Below are positions 34,735 through 47,600 of a DNA stretch of 64,000 nucleotides, in pieces. The DNA is from Tautonia plasticadhaerens (GTDB lineage Bacteria; Planctomycetota; Planctomycetia; Isosphaerales; Isosphaeraceae), in contig NZ_CP036426.1 in NCBI RefSeq assembly GCF_007752535.1, positions 6,014,001 through 6,078,000 of the forward strand, given 5' to 3'. The notes below the pieces were generated by a model, which searched no databases, had not been told where the DNA came from, and saw only the letters and a list, made by a program, of their open reading frames with translations. Made by a program: the position numbers and the translations under genes. Every line of letters starts with the position of its first letter. The first letter of the stretch is position 1.

Positions 34735-35814
34735 TCAGAGTTCGTTGCCGTCGTGGATCATCGGCTCGAGCTCCTTGGTATTCCGCTCGACGGCCAAGAC
34801 GATCGTCCGCTCCTCGACCCCGTCGGGGCTGGAGGAGACGGCCGGGATGATCTGGCGACTATCCGGGAGGCTGAAGCGGACGGAGAAGGAGCCGTCGGGC
34901 CGGAGTTTCACCGGCTCGCCCTGGAGGGTGACCTTCGCGTTGGGCTCGGTCGTACCGTAGACGATCAGCTCGGCATCGATCTCGAAGTGGAAGTCCCGGC
35001 CGCAGGATCCGTTATGCAGGGCGCCGGTGCCGAGGCTGGAGAAGTTCAGCGGGTTCATCGGCCGCCGCAACCGTTCCTCGAAGATTTCCTGCAGATCCCG
35101 GGAGGCCGAGCCGCCGTGGAGCGACTGCTTGAAGATGGTCTGGTACTGGGCATCGACGCTCGCCCAGTGCTCGTCGAGCAGGTCGGAGCAGCCGGCCCTG
35201 GGGGTGGTCACGACATTCGACCGGGCGAGGACGAAGAACCGCCCCTGCCGGGAGAGGTAGCCGATGTCGATGCGATAGGACCGCGGGGGGTCGCAGACGT
35301 CGATGTACCAGTTGTTCACCCCGCCGTGAATCGGGATGTCGCGGACCGCCCGCTCGGCGTTCGAAGTGGTGTCCTCGCTGGTCACGTCCATCACGCGGAG
35401 GATCGGCCGGGCGGTGTGCCACTCCTGGCCCATGGCGGCCTGGGCCCGGCCGAGGGTGGCCCGGCTGAGTTCCCAGTAGGTGTGCAGCCAGTAGGGGTCC
35501 CGGACCGAGGTGATGATCCGGTCCTTCACGCAACCGTGGTCGAGCGTCCGGGGCGGGGTGAGGGCCGAGGACGCCTCGTCCTCAGTCGCCGCCATGGGGC
35601 GGGCCCGGCGGCGGGCGTCTCGCCCCTTGACCTCGGACGTATGCTGCTTCCGAGTGCCGACCTTGCGGGATGGTGAGGGCGGAGGGGCCGTGGCGGCGGT
35701 GAGGGCTCGAACGAGCTGGTCCTTCCGCATCGCGTGCCAACCGGGGATCCCCCGGTCCTTCGCCATCCGGGCCAGCTCCTTCTTATTGCAGTCCTTGAGC
35801 GTCTCGACAGTCAT
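34735..35814 (-). CDS. DUF4912 protein with Rho-N/SAP-like N-terminus
   Basis: 359 aa, ATG at 35814 (MTVETLKDCNKKELARMAKDRG). Residues 1-40 form a Rho-N/SAP-like helix-turn (LARMAKDRGIPGWHAMRKDQLVRAL). After an Arg/Pro-rich linker, the DUF4912 domain begins near 100: KDRIITSVRDPYWLHTYWELSRATLGRAQAAMG, with RSYRIDIGYLSRQGRFFVLARSNVV. The C-terminal IYGTTEPNAKVTLQGEPVKLRPDGSFSVRFSLPDSRQ fits the repeated beta motif of such proteins. DUF4912 is a nucleic-acid-linked or envelope-linked domain of unknown function. The gene is a single unit ended by a strong hairpin. Confidence 0.82.
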   Translation of the reverse strand: MTVETLKDCNKKELARMAKDRGIPGWHAMRKDQLVRALTAATAPPPSPSRKVGTRKQHTSEVKGRDARRRARPMAATEDEASSALTPPRTLDHGCVKDRIITSVRDPYWLHTYWELSRATLGRAQAAMGQEWHTARPILRVMDVTSEDTTSNAERAVRDIPIHGGVNNWYIDVCDPPRSYRIDIGYLSRQGRFFVLARSNVVTTPRAGCSDLLDEHWASVDAQYQTIFKQSLHGGSASRDLQEIFEERLRRPMNPLNFSSLGTGALHNGSCGRDFHFEIDAELIVYGTTEPNAKVTLQGEPVKLRPDGSFSVRFSLPDSRQIIPAVSSSPDGVEERTIVLAVERNTKELEPMIHDGNEL

Positions 35815-36142
35815 CTGTGGCCACTCCGTCTCCGGGCCGCGGGGCGGGACCCCGCGGCCCGTCGTGATCATCGCGGGCATCATCCGTGAGTGGGCCGATC
35901 CGGAGAAATCCGTGCCTCCCGGACTGCGGACTGGCGATCGACGCCAGACGATCGGCGTACGATGGGCGCGAGACCGGATCCCGATGGACTGTTCGCTCCG
36001 AAAACACCGAGGGCGGCCATCCGATCCCCCGACCTGGGAATCAGACGCCGCCCGTCCTGTCGATTCGGTGCTGGAGCGAGCCTGTGCCCATCGGCAGGTC
36101 CCTCTCATCGCTCTGCGGGATCGCGGGCGTAACTTCCAGCTA

Positions 36143-36159
36143 CCGTGGTGATACCACGG
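36143..36159. promoter_or_regulatory. Perfect dyad CCGTGGT-GAT-ACCACGG
   Basis: A 7 bp perfect inverted repeat with a 3-base centre about 140 bp upstream of the predicted atp promoter. It could be a regulator site or small hairpin. Confidence 0.4.
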
Positions 36160-36192
36160 ACGGCAATCCCCTGTCAATGAAAATTTGGGGAC

Positions 36193-36216
36193 AACTGTCC
36201 GATGCCGGACAGTTGC
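36193..36216. promoter_or_regulatory. Perfect 10 bp dyad CAACTGTCCG-ATGC-CGGACAGTTG
   Basis: A 10 bp perfect inverted repeat about 86 bp upstream of the -35 box of the atp promoter, with another CAGTTG shortly downstream. It could bind a dimeric regulator or serve as a hairpin for a transcript of either strand. Confidence 0.45.
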
Positions 36217-36301
36217 ACCGCCTCGATACAGTTGCGCGGGCGCCGGTTCCCGGGCCACGGTCCCTCTTGTGAAAAATTTCTCAAAGTCATCCCCTGGGGA
36301 G

Positions 36302-36331
36302 TTGACAGCGCCGTCCGCGGCACGGTATCAC
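36302..36331 (+). promoter_or_regulatory. Promoter of the atp operon
   Basis: TTGACA (36302-36307, perfect), 18-base spacer, TATCAC (36326-36331). It lies 128 bp upstream of the first gene. Confidence 0.65.
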
Positions 36332-36458
36332 CGTTCCTCATCGGCGGGACGATCGTGGGCCCAGCTCGGTCCCTACGACCGGGAGGCTTGGCGCCCGGGT
36401 CCCGTTGCCGCGATCGACGCGGCCGCAGCCCCGGGCGAGGCGGGGCCAGGAATCTGCC

Positions 36459-36692
36459 GTGCCCCCCGAGCAGCCCCAGAGCCCCCTATCCGTCGGCGTC
36501 TCCTGGGCCTACCGGATCACGGCAATCGGCCTGGAGTTCTCGCTCCCGACGCTCGCCGGGTACCTGCTCGATCGCCGATGGGAGAGTTCGCCGGTCGCCA
36601 CGCTGATCGGCGCTTGCCTCGGCTTCGCCGCCGGGCTCTACCACCTGATCCTGCTGACCGGTCACGGCCGGCACCCGGGCCGGGGCGAGTGA
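36459..36692 (+). CDS. AtpI/AtpZ-like small membrane protein, first gene of the atp operon
   Basis: 77 aa with GTG start at 36459 (PPEQPQSPLSVGVSWAYRITAIGLEFSLPTLAGYLLDRRW); an ATG at 36405 is in frame but its extra residues are low-complexity. Two transmembrane segments, the first ending GYLLDRRWESSPVATLIGACLGFAAGLYHLIL, are typical for AtpZ/AtpI, small proteins preceding F-type ATP synthase genes that assist c-ring assembly or Mg transport. It is 63 bp before atpB. Confidence 0.75.
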   Translation: MPPEQPQSPLSVGVSWAYRITAIGLEFSLPTLAGYLLDRRWESSPVATLIGACLGFAAGLYHLILLTGHGRHPGRGE

Positions 36693-36755
36693 CCCCGGCC
36701 CCCGAGCGACCCGGACCGAGATCGATCGCCCCCTCCCCGAGCCTCACCGAAGACC

Positions 36756-37571
36756 ATGGCTGAAGAACACGCCCACAGCCCGCTGGACCACGTGGTCGAC
36801 CATCCGACCCTGGAGTTCCCGTTCGTCGGCGAACTGGAGCTGCCGGTGATCCAGGGAATCCAGGTGACGCGCTTCATGGTGATGGAGGCACTGGCCGCGG
36901 TGCTCGTGATCGCCGTATTCGTGCCCCTGGCTCGGCATGCGGCCAAGAACCGCGTGACGAGGGGGCCCCTGCTGAACACGTTCGAGTCGATGGTCCTGTT
37001 CATCCGGGACCAGATCGCCCGGCCGGCGATCGGGGGCCACCACGCCGACCGTTTCCTGCCGTTCCTCTGGACGATCTTCTTCTTCGTGCTCTTCTGCAAC
37101 CTGCTGGGGATGATCCCCGGCGGGGCCTCGGCCACCGGCAACATCAACGTGACGGCCGTGCTGGCGTTGATGACCCTCTGCGCCGTGATCGTCGCCGGGG
37201 TGGAGGAGATGGGGGTGGCGGGCTTCTTCAAGAACCTGATCCCTCACATGGATTTGCCCGTCTACTTCAAGGTCGTGCTGGTGCCGCTGATGTTCGTGAT
37301 CGAGGTGGCCGGCCTGCTGATCCGGCACGTCGTGCTCTCGGTGCGACTCTTCGCGAACATGCTGGCCGGCCACATCGTGCTGGCGGTGATCCTCGGTTTC
37401 GCCCTGACGGTGGGCCAGGCGGCCCTCTACATCAAGGGGCCGGTGATCGCCGCCAGCGTCGGCGGCGTGGTCTTGCTGAGCCTGCTTGAGCTCTTCGTCG
37501 CGTTCCTGCAGGCCTACATTTTCACGTTCCTGTCTGCCCTGTTCATCGGCTCGGCCGTCCATTCCCACTGA
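36756..37571 (+). CDS. atpB: ATP synthase F0 subunit a
   Basis: 271 aa, ATG at 36756 (MAEEHAHSPLDHVVDHPTLEFP). It forms the proton half-channels next to the c-ring. Multiple hydrophobic helices are present; the essential arginine lies in VVLSVRLFANMLAGHIVLAVI (about 206-226). FLPFLWTIFFFVLFCNLLGMIPGG is the conserved helix pair. Family length is normal (about 230-290 aa). It is the second gene of the operon with subunit c 100 bp downstream. Confidence 0.95.
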   Translation: MAEEHAHSPLDHVVDHPTLEFPFVGELELPVIQGIQVTRFMVMEALAAVLVIAVFVPLARHAAKNRVTRGPLLNTFESMVLFIRDQIARPAIGGHHADRFLPFLWTIFFFVLFCNLLGMIPGGASATGNINVTAVLALMTLCAVIVAGVEEMGVAGFFKNLIPHMDLPVYFKVVLVPLMFVIEVAGLLIRHVVLSVRLFANMLAGHIVLAVILGFALTVGQAALYIKGPVIAASVGGVVLLSLLELFVAFLQAYIFTFLSALFIGSAVHSH

Positions 37572-37671
37572 CCCGTACCCGAACCCCGGCGGGCCGACCG
37601 GCGGCGGGCGTTCGCCGTGCCCGAGGCCCTCGATCGAACGACCCCAATCCCCCTACGGAGTGTTCCCCGCC

Positions 37672-38052
37672 ATGTCGATCGCGAAGATCGCCGCCCCGGC
37701 CCTGGTCCTCGCCGCCGTGCTGCTCATCCCCGCCGCCTCGGCCCTCGCCCAGCAGGACTCCGCCCCGGTCGTCACCTACCAGGCCGCGGACGCCGACGAG
37801 GCCGCCCGGGTCGCCAACGCCGCCTCGAACAAGGGCGCCTTCTACGACACGCGGGCCATGGGCGTCGGCCTGGTGATCATCGGCGCCGGCCTCGGCATCG
37901 GCTGGCTGACCCGATCGGCCGTCGAGAGCATGGCCCGCCAGCCGGAGCTGGCCGGCAACATCCAGACGGCCATGATCATCTCGGCCGCGCTGATCGAGGG
38001 CGTCACGTTCTTCGCGCTGATCATCATCGGCTTCATCCTGACCGCGTACTGA
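37672..38052 (+). CDS. atpE: ATP synthase F0 subunit c with N-terminal extension
   Basis: 126 aa, ATG at 37672. A usual c subunit is 70-90 aa. Here the first 25 residues (MSIAKIAAPALVLAAVLLIPAASALAQ) look like a signal peptide, then about 35 polar residues precede the hairpin: GVGLVIIGAGLGIGWLTRSAVESMARQPELAGNIQTAMIISAALIEGVTFFALIIIGFIL. The ion-binding glutamate is in ALIEG, and RQPE is the polar loop that contacts F1. The Na+-type ES motif is absent, so proton coupling is more likely. Either the extension is cleaved or the mature c ring carries it. Confidence 0.93.
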   Translation: MSIAKIAAPALVLAAVLLIPAASALAQQDSAPVVTYQAADADEAARVANAASNKGAFYDTRAMGVGLVIIGAGLGIGWLTRSAVESMARQPELAGNIQTAMIISAALIEGVTFFALIIIGFILTAY

Positions 38053-38059
38053 CGGACGG

Positions 38060-38092
38060 CCCGGGGCGTCCCCACCCTTCGGGCGCCCCGGG
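38060..38092 (+). promoter_or_regulatory. Intercistronic hairpin after atpE
   Basis: CCCGGGGCG (38060-38068) pairs with CGCCCCGGG (38084-38092), beginning 8 bases after the atpE stop. It could attenuate downstream transcription or protect the atpE end of the mRNA, which is needed in excess for the c-ring. It is not expected to be a full terminator. Confidence 0.5.
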
Positions 38093-38176
38093 GGTCGTCC
38101 GGTACTCGCCAACTCCCCCTCCCCGTCGCCCCGAACCGATCGCCGAGAACCGACCCGATCGCGAGGCCCCCCTGCG

Positions 38177-38893
38177 ATGCTCCGGAGCAAGACCCCGGCC
38201 CACCGGCCGTCGATCCTCACTCTGATGACCCTGACGCTGCTCCTGATCGCCGGCCCCCGATCGTCGGCCGTCGCCCAGGACGAGACCGCCCCGGGCGCGG
38301 AGGCCGGCCACACCCCGGCCGCCGGCGAGGAGGCCCACGGCGGAGGCGCCGAGGCCGCCCACGGCGGGGACGACGTCAACATCCTCGCCCCCCAGCCCAC
38401 GCTGGCCGTCTACACGCTCGTCGTCTTCCTGATCCTCCTGGCCGTCCTCTGGCGGTTCGCCTGGGGGCCGCTCTCCAAGGCCCTGCACGACCGGGAGCAT
38501 ACGCTGGAAACGGCGTTCCAGGACGCCGAGAAGGCCCGGGCCGAGGCCGCTTCGCTGCTGGAGCAGCACCGCAAGCAGATGGAGCAGGTCCAGGACCAGG
38601 TCCGCCAGATCATGGAGGAGGCCAACCGCAAGGCGCAGGCCGCCTATCAGGAGCGGCTCGACCAGGCGCGGGCCGACGCCGAGGCCACCGCCCAGCGCGC
38701 CTCCCGGGAGATCGCCGGGGCCAAGGAGCAGGCCCTCACCGAGATCTACGAGAAGTCGGCCGACCTGGCCGTCACCGTCGCCGGCCGGATCCTCCAGCGG
38801 GAGATCGGCGTCGACGAGCAGCGTCGGCTGATTGACGTCGCCTCGCTGGAACTCCAGGCGGTCGGACCCGACGGCCGCGGAGGCATCTCCTGA
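38177..38893 (+). CDS. atpF: ATP synthase F0 subunit b with signal-like extension
   Basis: 238 aa, ATG at 38177. A first hydrophobic segment (ILTLMTLTLLLIAGPRSSAVAQ) resembles a signal peptide. A Glu/Gly/His/Ala-rich stretch to about 70 precedes the usual subunit b: membrane helix at about 76-94 (LAVYTLVVFLILLAVLWRFAWGPLSKAL) and a long charged coiled-coil stalk (DAEKARAEAASLLEQHRKQMEQVQDQV). It connects F0 to F1 through delta. Standard b subunits are about 160 aa, so the N-terminus is an addition. Confidence 0.93.
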   Translation: MLRSKTPAHRPSILTLMTLTLLLIAGPRSSAVAQDETAPGAEAGHTPAAGEEAHGGGAEAAHGGDDVNILAPQPTLAVYTLVVFLILLAVLWRFAWGPLSKALHDREHTLETAFQDAEKARAEAASLLEQHRKQMEQVQDQVRQIMEEANRKAQAAYQERLDQARADAEATAQRASREIAGAKEQALTEIYEKSADLAVTVAGRILQREIGVDEQRRLIDVASLELQAVGPDGRGGIS

Positions 38894-38894
38894 G

Positions 38895-39533
38895 ATGAGC
38901 AGCACCGCCCATCACACGCCCGACGTGACCGGCACCGCCCTCGAGGAAGGTGCCGACGAGATCGCCCGGACCTACGCCGTGGCGCTGCTCAACTCCGCCG
39001 AGTCGCAGGGCGAGACCGATGCCGTCCTCGACGAGCTGGACGAACTCTCTGCCGACGTCTTCCGGGACCAGCCCGAGTTCGCCCGCCTCTTGAGCTTCGG
39101 CATCAGCGACCCGGAGCGTCGAGACCAGCTCTTGACCTCGGCATTCGAGGGCCGGGCCCTCCCGACGGTCCTTCGCTTCCTCCGGGTGCTCAACCGCCGA
39201 AACCGGCTCCGACTGATCCCGGCGATCGCGGTGACGGCCCGGGCGATCTGGGACCGGCGCAACAACCGCGTGCCGGTGGCCGTCAAGACGGCGGTCCCCC
39301 TCGACGACAGCCAGCGTGAGTCGCTCAAGCATCGTCTCCTCGCCCTGACCGGGGGCGCGACCCCGATGCTCTCCGAGGAGGTCGAGCCCGAGATCCTCGG
39401 CGGACTGGTCGTCCAGGTGGGCGACCAGCTCTTCGACGCCTCGATCCGAGGCCGGCTGCGGCGAATCCGGGCCGAGCTGACCCGAGGCCGGGCCGGGGAG
39501 ATCCGCCGCCGGACCGATCTCGTGACCGACTGA
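38895..39533 (+). CDS. atpH: ATP synthase F1 subunit delta
   Basis: 212 aa, ATG at 38895 ([36 protein letters not shown]), one base after the atpF stop; ATG 38832 would overlap atpF. The conserved ends are [25 protein letters not shown] and the C-terminal [37 protein letters not shown]. It joins the b stalk to the alpha3beta3 head. About 30 residues longer than typical at its N-terminus. Confidence 0.93.
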   Translation: MSSTAHHTPDVTGTALEEGADEIARTYAVALLNSAESQGETDAVLDELDELSADVFRDQPEFARLLSFGISDPERRDQLLTSAFEGRALPTVLRFLRVLNRRNRLRLIPAIAVTARAIWDRRNNRVPVAVKTAVPLDDSQRESLKHRLLALTGGATPMLSEEVEPEILGGLVVQVGDQLFDASIRGRLRRIRAELTRGRAGEIRRRTDLVTD

Positions 39534-39628
39534 CCGTCACCGAACACCCCAAACGTGACCCGAGCCGGCGGCATGCCCCAGCCGAGCACCCGGCCCCCCG
39601 AGCCAGCCCCCCCTTCCAAGGTCGACCC

Positions 39629-41350
<1,722 letters not shown>

Positions 41351-41392
41351 TCCGATCCCCATGCGTTGACCGTCCCACCCCCGGTCGTCTGT

Positions 41393-41416
41393 CCCCGGCC
41401 CGGCAACGGGCCGGGG
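41393..41416 (+). promoter_or_regulatory. Intercistronic hairpin between atpA and atpG
   Basis: CCCCGGCCCG (41393-41402), GCAA tetraloop, CGGGCCGGGG (41407-41416). A perfect 10 bp stem capped by a GNRA loop is very stable. It may set differential stability for the alpha and gamma parts of the mRNA. Confidence 0.5.
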
Positions 41417-41518
41417 GGCACGTGCCCCGGGGGTCGACGGGTTCGGTCACCCGGGCGAAGGCCCGCCACCACCCGGCCCGTTGGAACCGGCCCACCCCGA
41501 GACGAGACGCCACCGACC

Positions 41519-42427
41519 ATGGCCAAGGCCCGAGCGATAATCAAGCGCCGCAAGGCGGTCCAGAACATCAAGAAGATCACGCGGACGATGGAGTTGATCG
41601 CCACCGCCCGCTTCCGAAAGGCGTTGGACCGCGCCACCCAGGCCGAGGCCTATACCCGGAAGATCGCCGAGATCGTGGCCGACCTGCGCGGCACCTCCTC
41701 CCAGGTCTCGCACCCGCTGCTGGAGGAACGGGCTCCGGTCCGCCGGGTCGCCGTGCTCGTGCTCACGAGCAATCGGGGACTCGCCGGCAGCTACAACGGG
41801 AATGTCCTCCGGATGGCGACCCGGAACTACGAGGAGCACCAGGAGTCGGGCAGGCCGGTCAACCTCGAGGTCTCCGGCAAGCGCGGCATCGCCTTCCTCA
41901 AGTTCCGTCGAATCCCGATCGACACGACCTACACCACGTTCGAGGATCGCCCGCAGTTCGAGGAGGTCGAGGTCCTGGCGAATCAGTACATCGGCCAGTT
42001 CCTCCGCGGGGAGATCGACAGGTTGGAGGTGGTCTACACGAAGTTCCTCTCCTCCTCCCGGCAAGTCCCCGTCACCGAGACGCTCCTGCCGATGACGGTC
42101 GCCCAGGTCGGCGAGGACACCTCCCGGCATCCGGCGAAGGGGGCGGCCCCCGGCCGCAAGGTGGCCCACGTCCCCTACGAGTTCCTCCCCGACCCGGCGA
42201 GCATCCTCGAGGAGATCGTCCCCGCCTCGTTCAAGGTCCGGCTGTTCAAGTGTTTCCTCGACGCGGCCGTCAGCGAGCAGATCATGCGGATGATTGCCAT
42301 GCGGGGGGCGACCGAGAATGCCGACGAGATGGTCAAGACCCTCACCCGGCAGTACAACCGCGCCCGGCAGTCCCAGATCACCCGGGAGTTGTCCGAGATC
42401 ATCGGCGGCGCCGCCGCCCTGGAATGA
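41519..42427 (+). CDS. atpG: ATP synthase F1 subunit gamma
   Basis: 302 aa, ATG at 41519 (MAKARAIIKRRKAVQNIKKITRTMELIATARFRKALDRA). The N-terminal helix and the C-terminal helix (FKVRLFKCFLDAAVSEQIMRMIAMRGATENADEMVKTLTRQYNRARQSQITRELSEIIGGAAALE) form the rotor axle. Length is near normal (about 285-300). ATG 41366 would begin inside the intergenic hairpin and is rejected. Confidence 0.95.
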   Translation: MAKARAIIKRRKAVQNIKKITRTMELIATARFRKALDRATQAEAYTRKIAEIVADLRGTSSQVSHPLLEERAPVRRVAVLVLTSNRGLAGSYNGNVLRMATRNYEEHQESGRPVNLEVSGKRGIAFLKFRRIPIDTTYTTFEDRPQFEEVEVLANQYIGQFLRGEIDRLEVVYTKFLSSSRQVPVTETLLPMTVAQVGEDTSRHPAKGAAPGRKVAHVPYEFLPDPASILEEIVPASFKVRLFKCFLDAAVSEQIMRMIAMRGATENADEMVKTLTRQYNRARQSQITRELSEIIGGAAALE

Positions 42428-42449
42428 TCACCCGTCGACGCGCCCGTGA

Positions 42450-43955
<1,506 letters not shown>

Positions 43956-44029
43956 GCCCTTCCGACCTCGCCGTCGCCTTGCCCGAAGCGAGAATGCCCC
44001 GAGAACGAACCGGGAGACCCTGATCGGCC

Positions 44030-44518
44030 ATGTCCACCACTGCGGCCCTGATCGACCCCGAGGATGGTTTCGACACCCCGCCGGGCAGCCCGGTGAAGAA
44101 GGAACATCGCGGAGTGCGCTGCGTCATCGTCACCCCCGAGGCGACCATCCTCGACGAGCATGCCGAGTTCGTCGCCCTGCCGCTCTACGACGGCGAACTC
44201 GGGGTGCTCCCGGGGCGGGCGCCAGTGATCGGTCGTCTCGGTTATGGCGAACTCCGGATCCGCACCGGGGAGATCGCCCGGCGTTTCTTCGTCGACGGCG
44301 GATTCGCCCAGATCCGGGACGACGTGGTCACCGTCCTCACGTCCCGGGCCTTCCGCGTCGATCAGATCGACGCCGATGCCGCCCGGTCCGAGCTGGACTC
44401 CGCCAAGTCTCGACGGGCGACCACCGACCTGGACCAGGTCGAGAAGCAACGGGCCGAGGACCGCGCCCGGGCCCTGTTGCGGCTCTCCGGCCGGGGTACC
44501 GCCTCCCCTGCCCGATGA
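44030..44518 (+). CDS. atpC: ATP synthase F1 subunit epsilon
   Basis: 162 aa, ATG at 44030 (MSTTAALIDPEDGFDTPPGSPVKKEHRGVRCVIVTPEATILDEHAEFVALPLYDGELGVLPGRAPVIGRLGYGELRIRTGE). The beta-sandwich carries the standard LYDGELGVLPGRAPVIGRLG. The C-terminus has a helical tail that regulates ATPase activity. It has an N-terminal extension of about 25 residues before the beta-sandwich. Last gene of the operon, followed by a strong hairpin. Confidence 0.93.
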   Translation: MSTTAALIDPEDGFDTPPGSPVKKEHRGVRCVIVTPEATILDEHAEFVALPLYDGELGVLPGRAPVIGRLGYGELRIRTGEIARRFFVDGGFAQIRDDVVTVLTSRAFRVDQIDADAARSELDSAKSRRATTDLDQVEKQRAEDRARALLRLSGRGTASPAR

Positions 44519-44563
44519 CCAAACCCGCCCCGGGGTCACGCGGCCCCGGATCGGAGCGACCCG

Positions 44564-44585
44564 CCCGCGTCGAGTTCGACGCGGG
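44564..44585. terminator. Bidirectional terminator hairpin after atpC
   Basis: CCCGCGTCGA (44564-44573), GT loop, TCGACGCGGG (44576-44585). It sits between the convergent atpC and FHA genes, preceded by a second GC hairpin near 44530. Confidence 0.6.
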
Positions 44586-44620
44586 TCGCCGTATCAAGCA
44601 ATATTCATGGCGTCCCGGGC

Positions 44621-47600
44621 TCACTCCGTCGAGGATTCGGCTCGAATCAACGGCATCGGTCGGACGGTGCCGGGCCCGACGGGGACGATGAGCGCGTCGC
44701 CGAGCAACGAGGGGCCTCCCGCGGGGAGCGGGGTCAGCCCGAATCGGTCGATCGATGCGCCGTCGAACAGCGATCGTCGATGCAGCGTGCCACCCAGGGT
44801 CAGCAGCCAGACCTCGTCGCCGCCGATCGAGGGCGGCCCGGCCAGCGTGTCTCCCTCCAGGTCGATCGTCCAGAGCCGTTCTCCCCCGGGGCCGAACGCG
44901 ATCACCTTGCCCGAGGCGTCCGCGACGACGACGGTCCCGGTCGCCGCGTCGGTGTAGGGCCCGAGCGCCAGGGGGGCGTCCAGCTCCCAGGCACCGGCCG
45001 GGCTGAGGTCGCGGGCGGCGAGTGCCCGGATCCATCCGTCGGCGGTGGCCAGGATCACGGTATCCATGGTCGACCCCGGCGGGGCGACGAGTTCCTGATT
45101 GAGGTCCACCTCGACTTCGACCATCAGGCTCGGCCGCCCTCCGTCTTCCCGGACCAGGCGTCGGACGGTCCCGTCCCGGTCGGCCAGCGCGACGGCATCC
45201 CCATCGAGCAGGGCCGGGTCGAGCCATCGGAGTGGCCCGTCGCCGGTGAAGCTCGGCAAGAGAGGATCGGCCTGGGGGCCGCCGGTCCTCGGGTCGACGA
45301 GGTAGGCCCTCCCATCGACGCCCGGGACGAGCAGATTCCCCCCCCAGACCATGGGGCTGGCAGCCAGGGGTGAGGGGAGCACGACCCGGGTGAGGTCGCC
45401 GGGGCCGTCTCCGCGGACGTAGAGGTGGTCGGCCTCGGCCGGCGGCAGGATCAGCGTCACGTCACCGGCTTCGAGCCGCCTGAGCCGGCCGACCGGCAGC
45501 CGTCGATCGCCCGGTCGGGGCAGCATCTCCTGGACGAATCCACCTGCCTCGATCGACTCGATTGGCAGGAGGAGTCGGCGACCATCCCCGGAAAGCGTGT
45601 CGAGGCCCCGGCCGTCGGGCGTCGGCTCCGCGGGGGTCGGCCAGGGGGAGCCGAGCAAGGTCCTCCAGGCCACGGATCCACTCCGGGGCTCGACACACCA
45701 GAGCGATGCCCCCCGGCCAAGCTCTGGCTGCTGGGTGAGGATCATCCGGCCCTCGACGACCTGGGGGGGGGCCGTCGCGGCGCCGGCCTGGGAGAGGGTC
45801 CAACCGGAGGAGATCTTCCCCTGCTCCGCGTCGAGCTGGTAGAGGGCCGAGCGGGCCGAGGCGACCCAGAGCTCTCGATCGGTCCGCGCGTAGGCGAAGG
45901 TCGGCCCGAGGCGAGACCCTTCCGCGACGGTCCGGGCGATGAGCTTGAACGGGTCCTCCTGTTCATAGGGGCCGATCGCGTAGGACGAAATGCCCCCGCG
46001 ATCCGTCGCCGACCAGATCACCTGCCCGGAGGAGGGAGGGGTCTCCCAGGTCCAGCCGAGGTGATCGAGGCGTTGCCTCAGGCGGAGACTCGTCCCGTCC
46101 TCACCGATCTGGAAGATCGACCATCGCCCCGAGTCGGGGCGGTCGTTCTCGGCCACGATGAAATACTTGCCGAGGCGGGCGGGCGGACACGCCGCGGCCC
46201 CGGACTGGTGGCCGATGTACTCGACGGCGACGCACTCCAGCGGGTCGCGTCGGATCACGAAGGCGACCGCCGAGTGGCCGAGGACGTAGTAATATCGCCC
46301 AAGTTCGTCGGAGACCGGCGTCCTGGAGAGCCTCCGGCCGAGGTCGACGGCCCCTTGGCGCTCGCCGGTCGACACGTTGAACAGGAGGAGCCTCCCCTCG
46401 ATCGTCCCCTGGGCGATCTGATTGCCCAGGATGAGCGGGGGGTCGGCCACCGGCCCGCCGAGTTTCTGTCGCCAGACGAGCCGGCCGTCGGCCCCGTCGA
46501 GGCGGACGAGGTCGTCGTGGCGGGCATCGACCACGAGCACGTCCCCGCCGGCACCCGGGATCGGCACCGGGGGGAACGGGCAGTCGAGCCCGACGGGGAC
46601 GTGCCAGACCGGGGCGCCGTGGTCCGGGTCGATCCCGTACGCCAGGCCGTCGGCCACGGCGAAGGCGAGCGACCCGTCGCCGTCGGCGGGCTCGAGGGTC
46701 GAGCGGAGGACCAGCGAAGTCGGCGGCCCGAGCGGGTCGGGACGGGGCTCGGTCGAGGCCCGGATCCGGTCGGCCTCGACGGAGGTCTCTTTTCGGAGCA
46801 ATTCGTTCGCCGACCGCAGCCGGGACACGACCTCGGGGTCGTCCGCCAGGTCGGGATGACGCACGACCAGGGAATCCCGGGCGTCGTACGTCGCCTCGGG
46901 GTCGCCGGCCCGGAGCCCGGCGTCCATCGCCGCGAGGGCCTCCGCCCGGTGTCGGGACTTGGTCACGGAGGCCCGGGCTCCTTCGAGCTCATCGGCGACG
47001 CCGTTACGGTCGCGGGCCAGCGTCGCGGCGGAGCCGCCGACCCGGTCATGCAGGGCGATCGCGGCCTCCGCCTGGGAGAGCGCCTCGGCGTCGGCGAGCC
47101 GGCCGGCGCGGTCGATCAGGCCGGTGATGATCTCCATGACAGCCGAGGCGAGGTCGGCCCGGGAGTCGTCGAATGCGGGTTCCTGCCGGGTCCCCTCGAA
47201 CATCGAACCGGCGGCCTCCAGGGCGCTCGCCCAGGCCGGGTTCCCCCCGGTGGTGAACTGCCGGACCCGGGACATGGCCGACCGGACTCGGGCGTCGGAA
47301 GCGTGCTCGTGGCCGGGATAGGAGTCCAGGTAGGCGTCGAACCGCTCGATCGCATTGCGGTATTCGGCATTCTCCATGCTTTCGTTCGCCCGGGAATAGG
47401 CGCGGTCCGCGGACATCTCGCGGATGATCCCGTAGAGCCCGAACCCGAGGGAGATCATCAGGACCACGGTGAGCCCGAGCACGATCACCACCGGTGAGGA
47501 CAGGACGCGTTCCTCCCCCGGCGCCTGGTCCTTGCCGAAGAGGATCGACTGGACCCATCGCACCGGCGATCGGAACGGGCTTGGCGCATTGGGTGACTCG

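Larger units (their letters stand above)
35815..36458 (+). other. 644 bp gene-free region upstream of the ATP synthase operon
   Basis: It separates the divergent DUF4912 and atp genes and has lower coding character and more A/T than its surroundings between 36140 and 36330. It contains two perfect dyads (36143-36159 and 36193-36216), a third half-like CAGTTG near 36231, and a sigma70-type promoter (36302-36331). I see no small gene that I can support. Confidence 0.6.
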
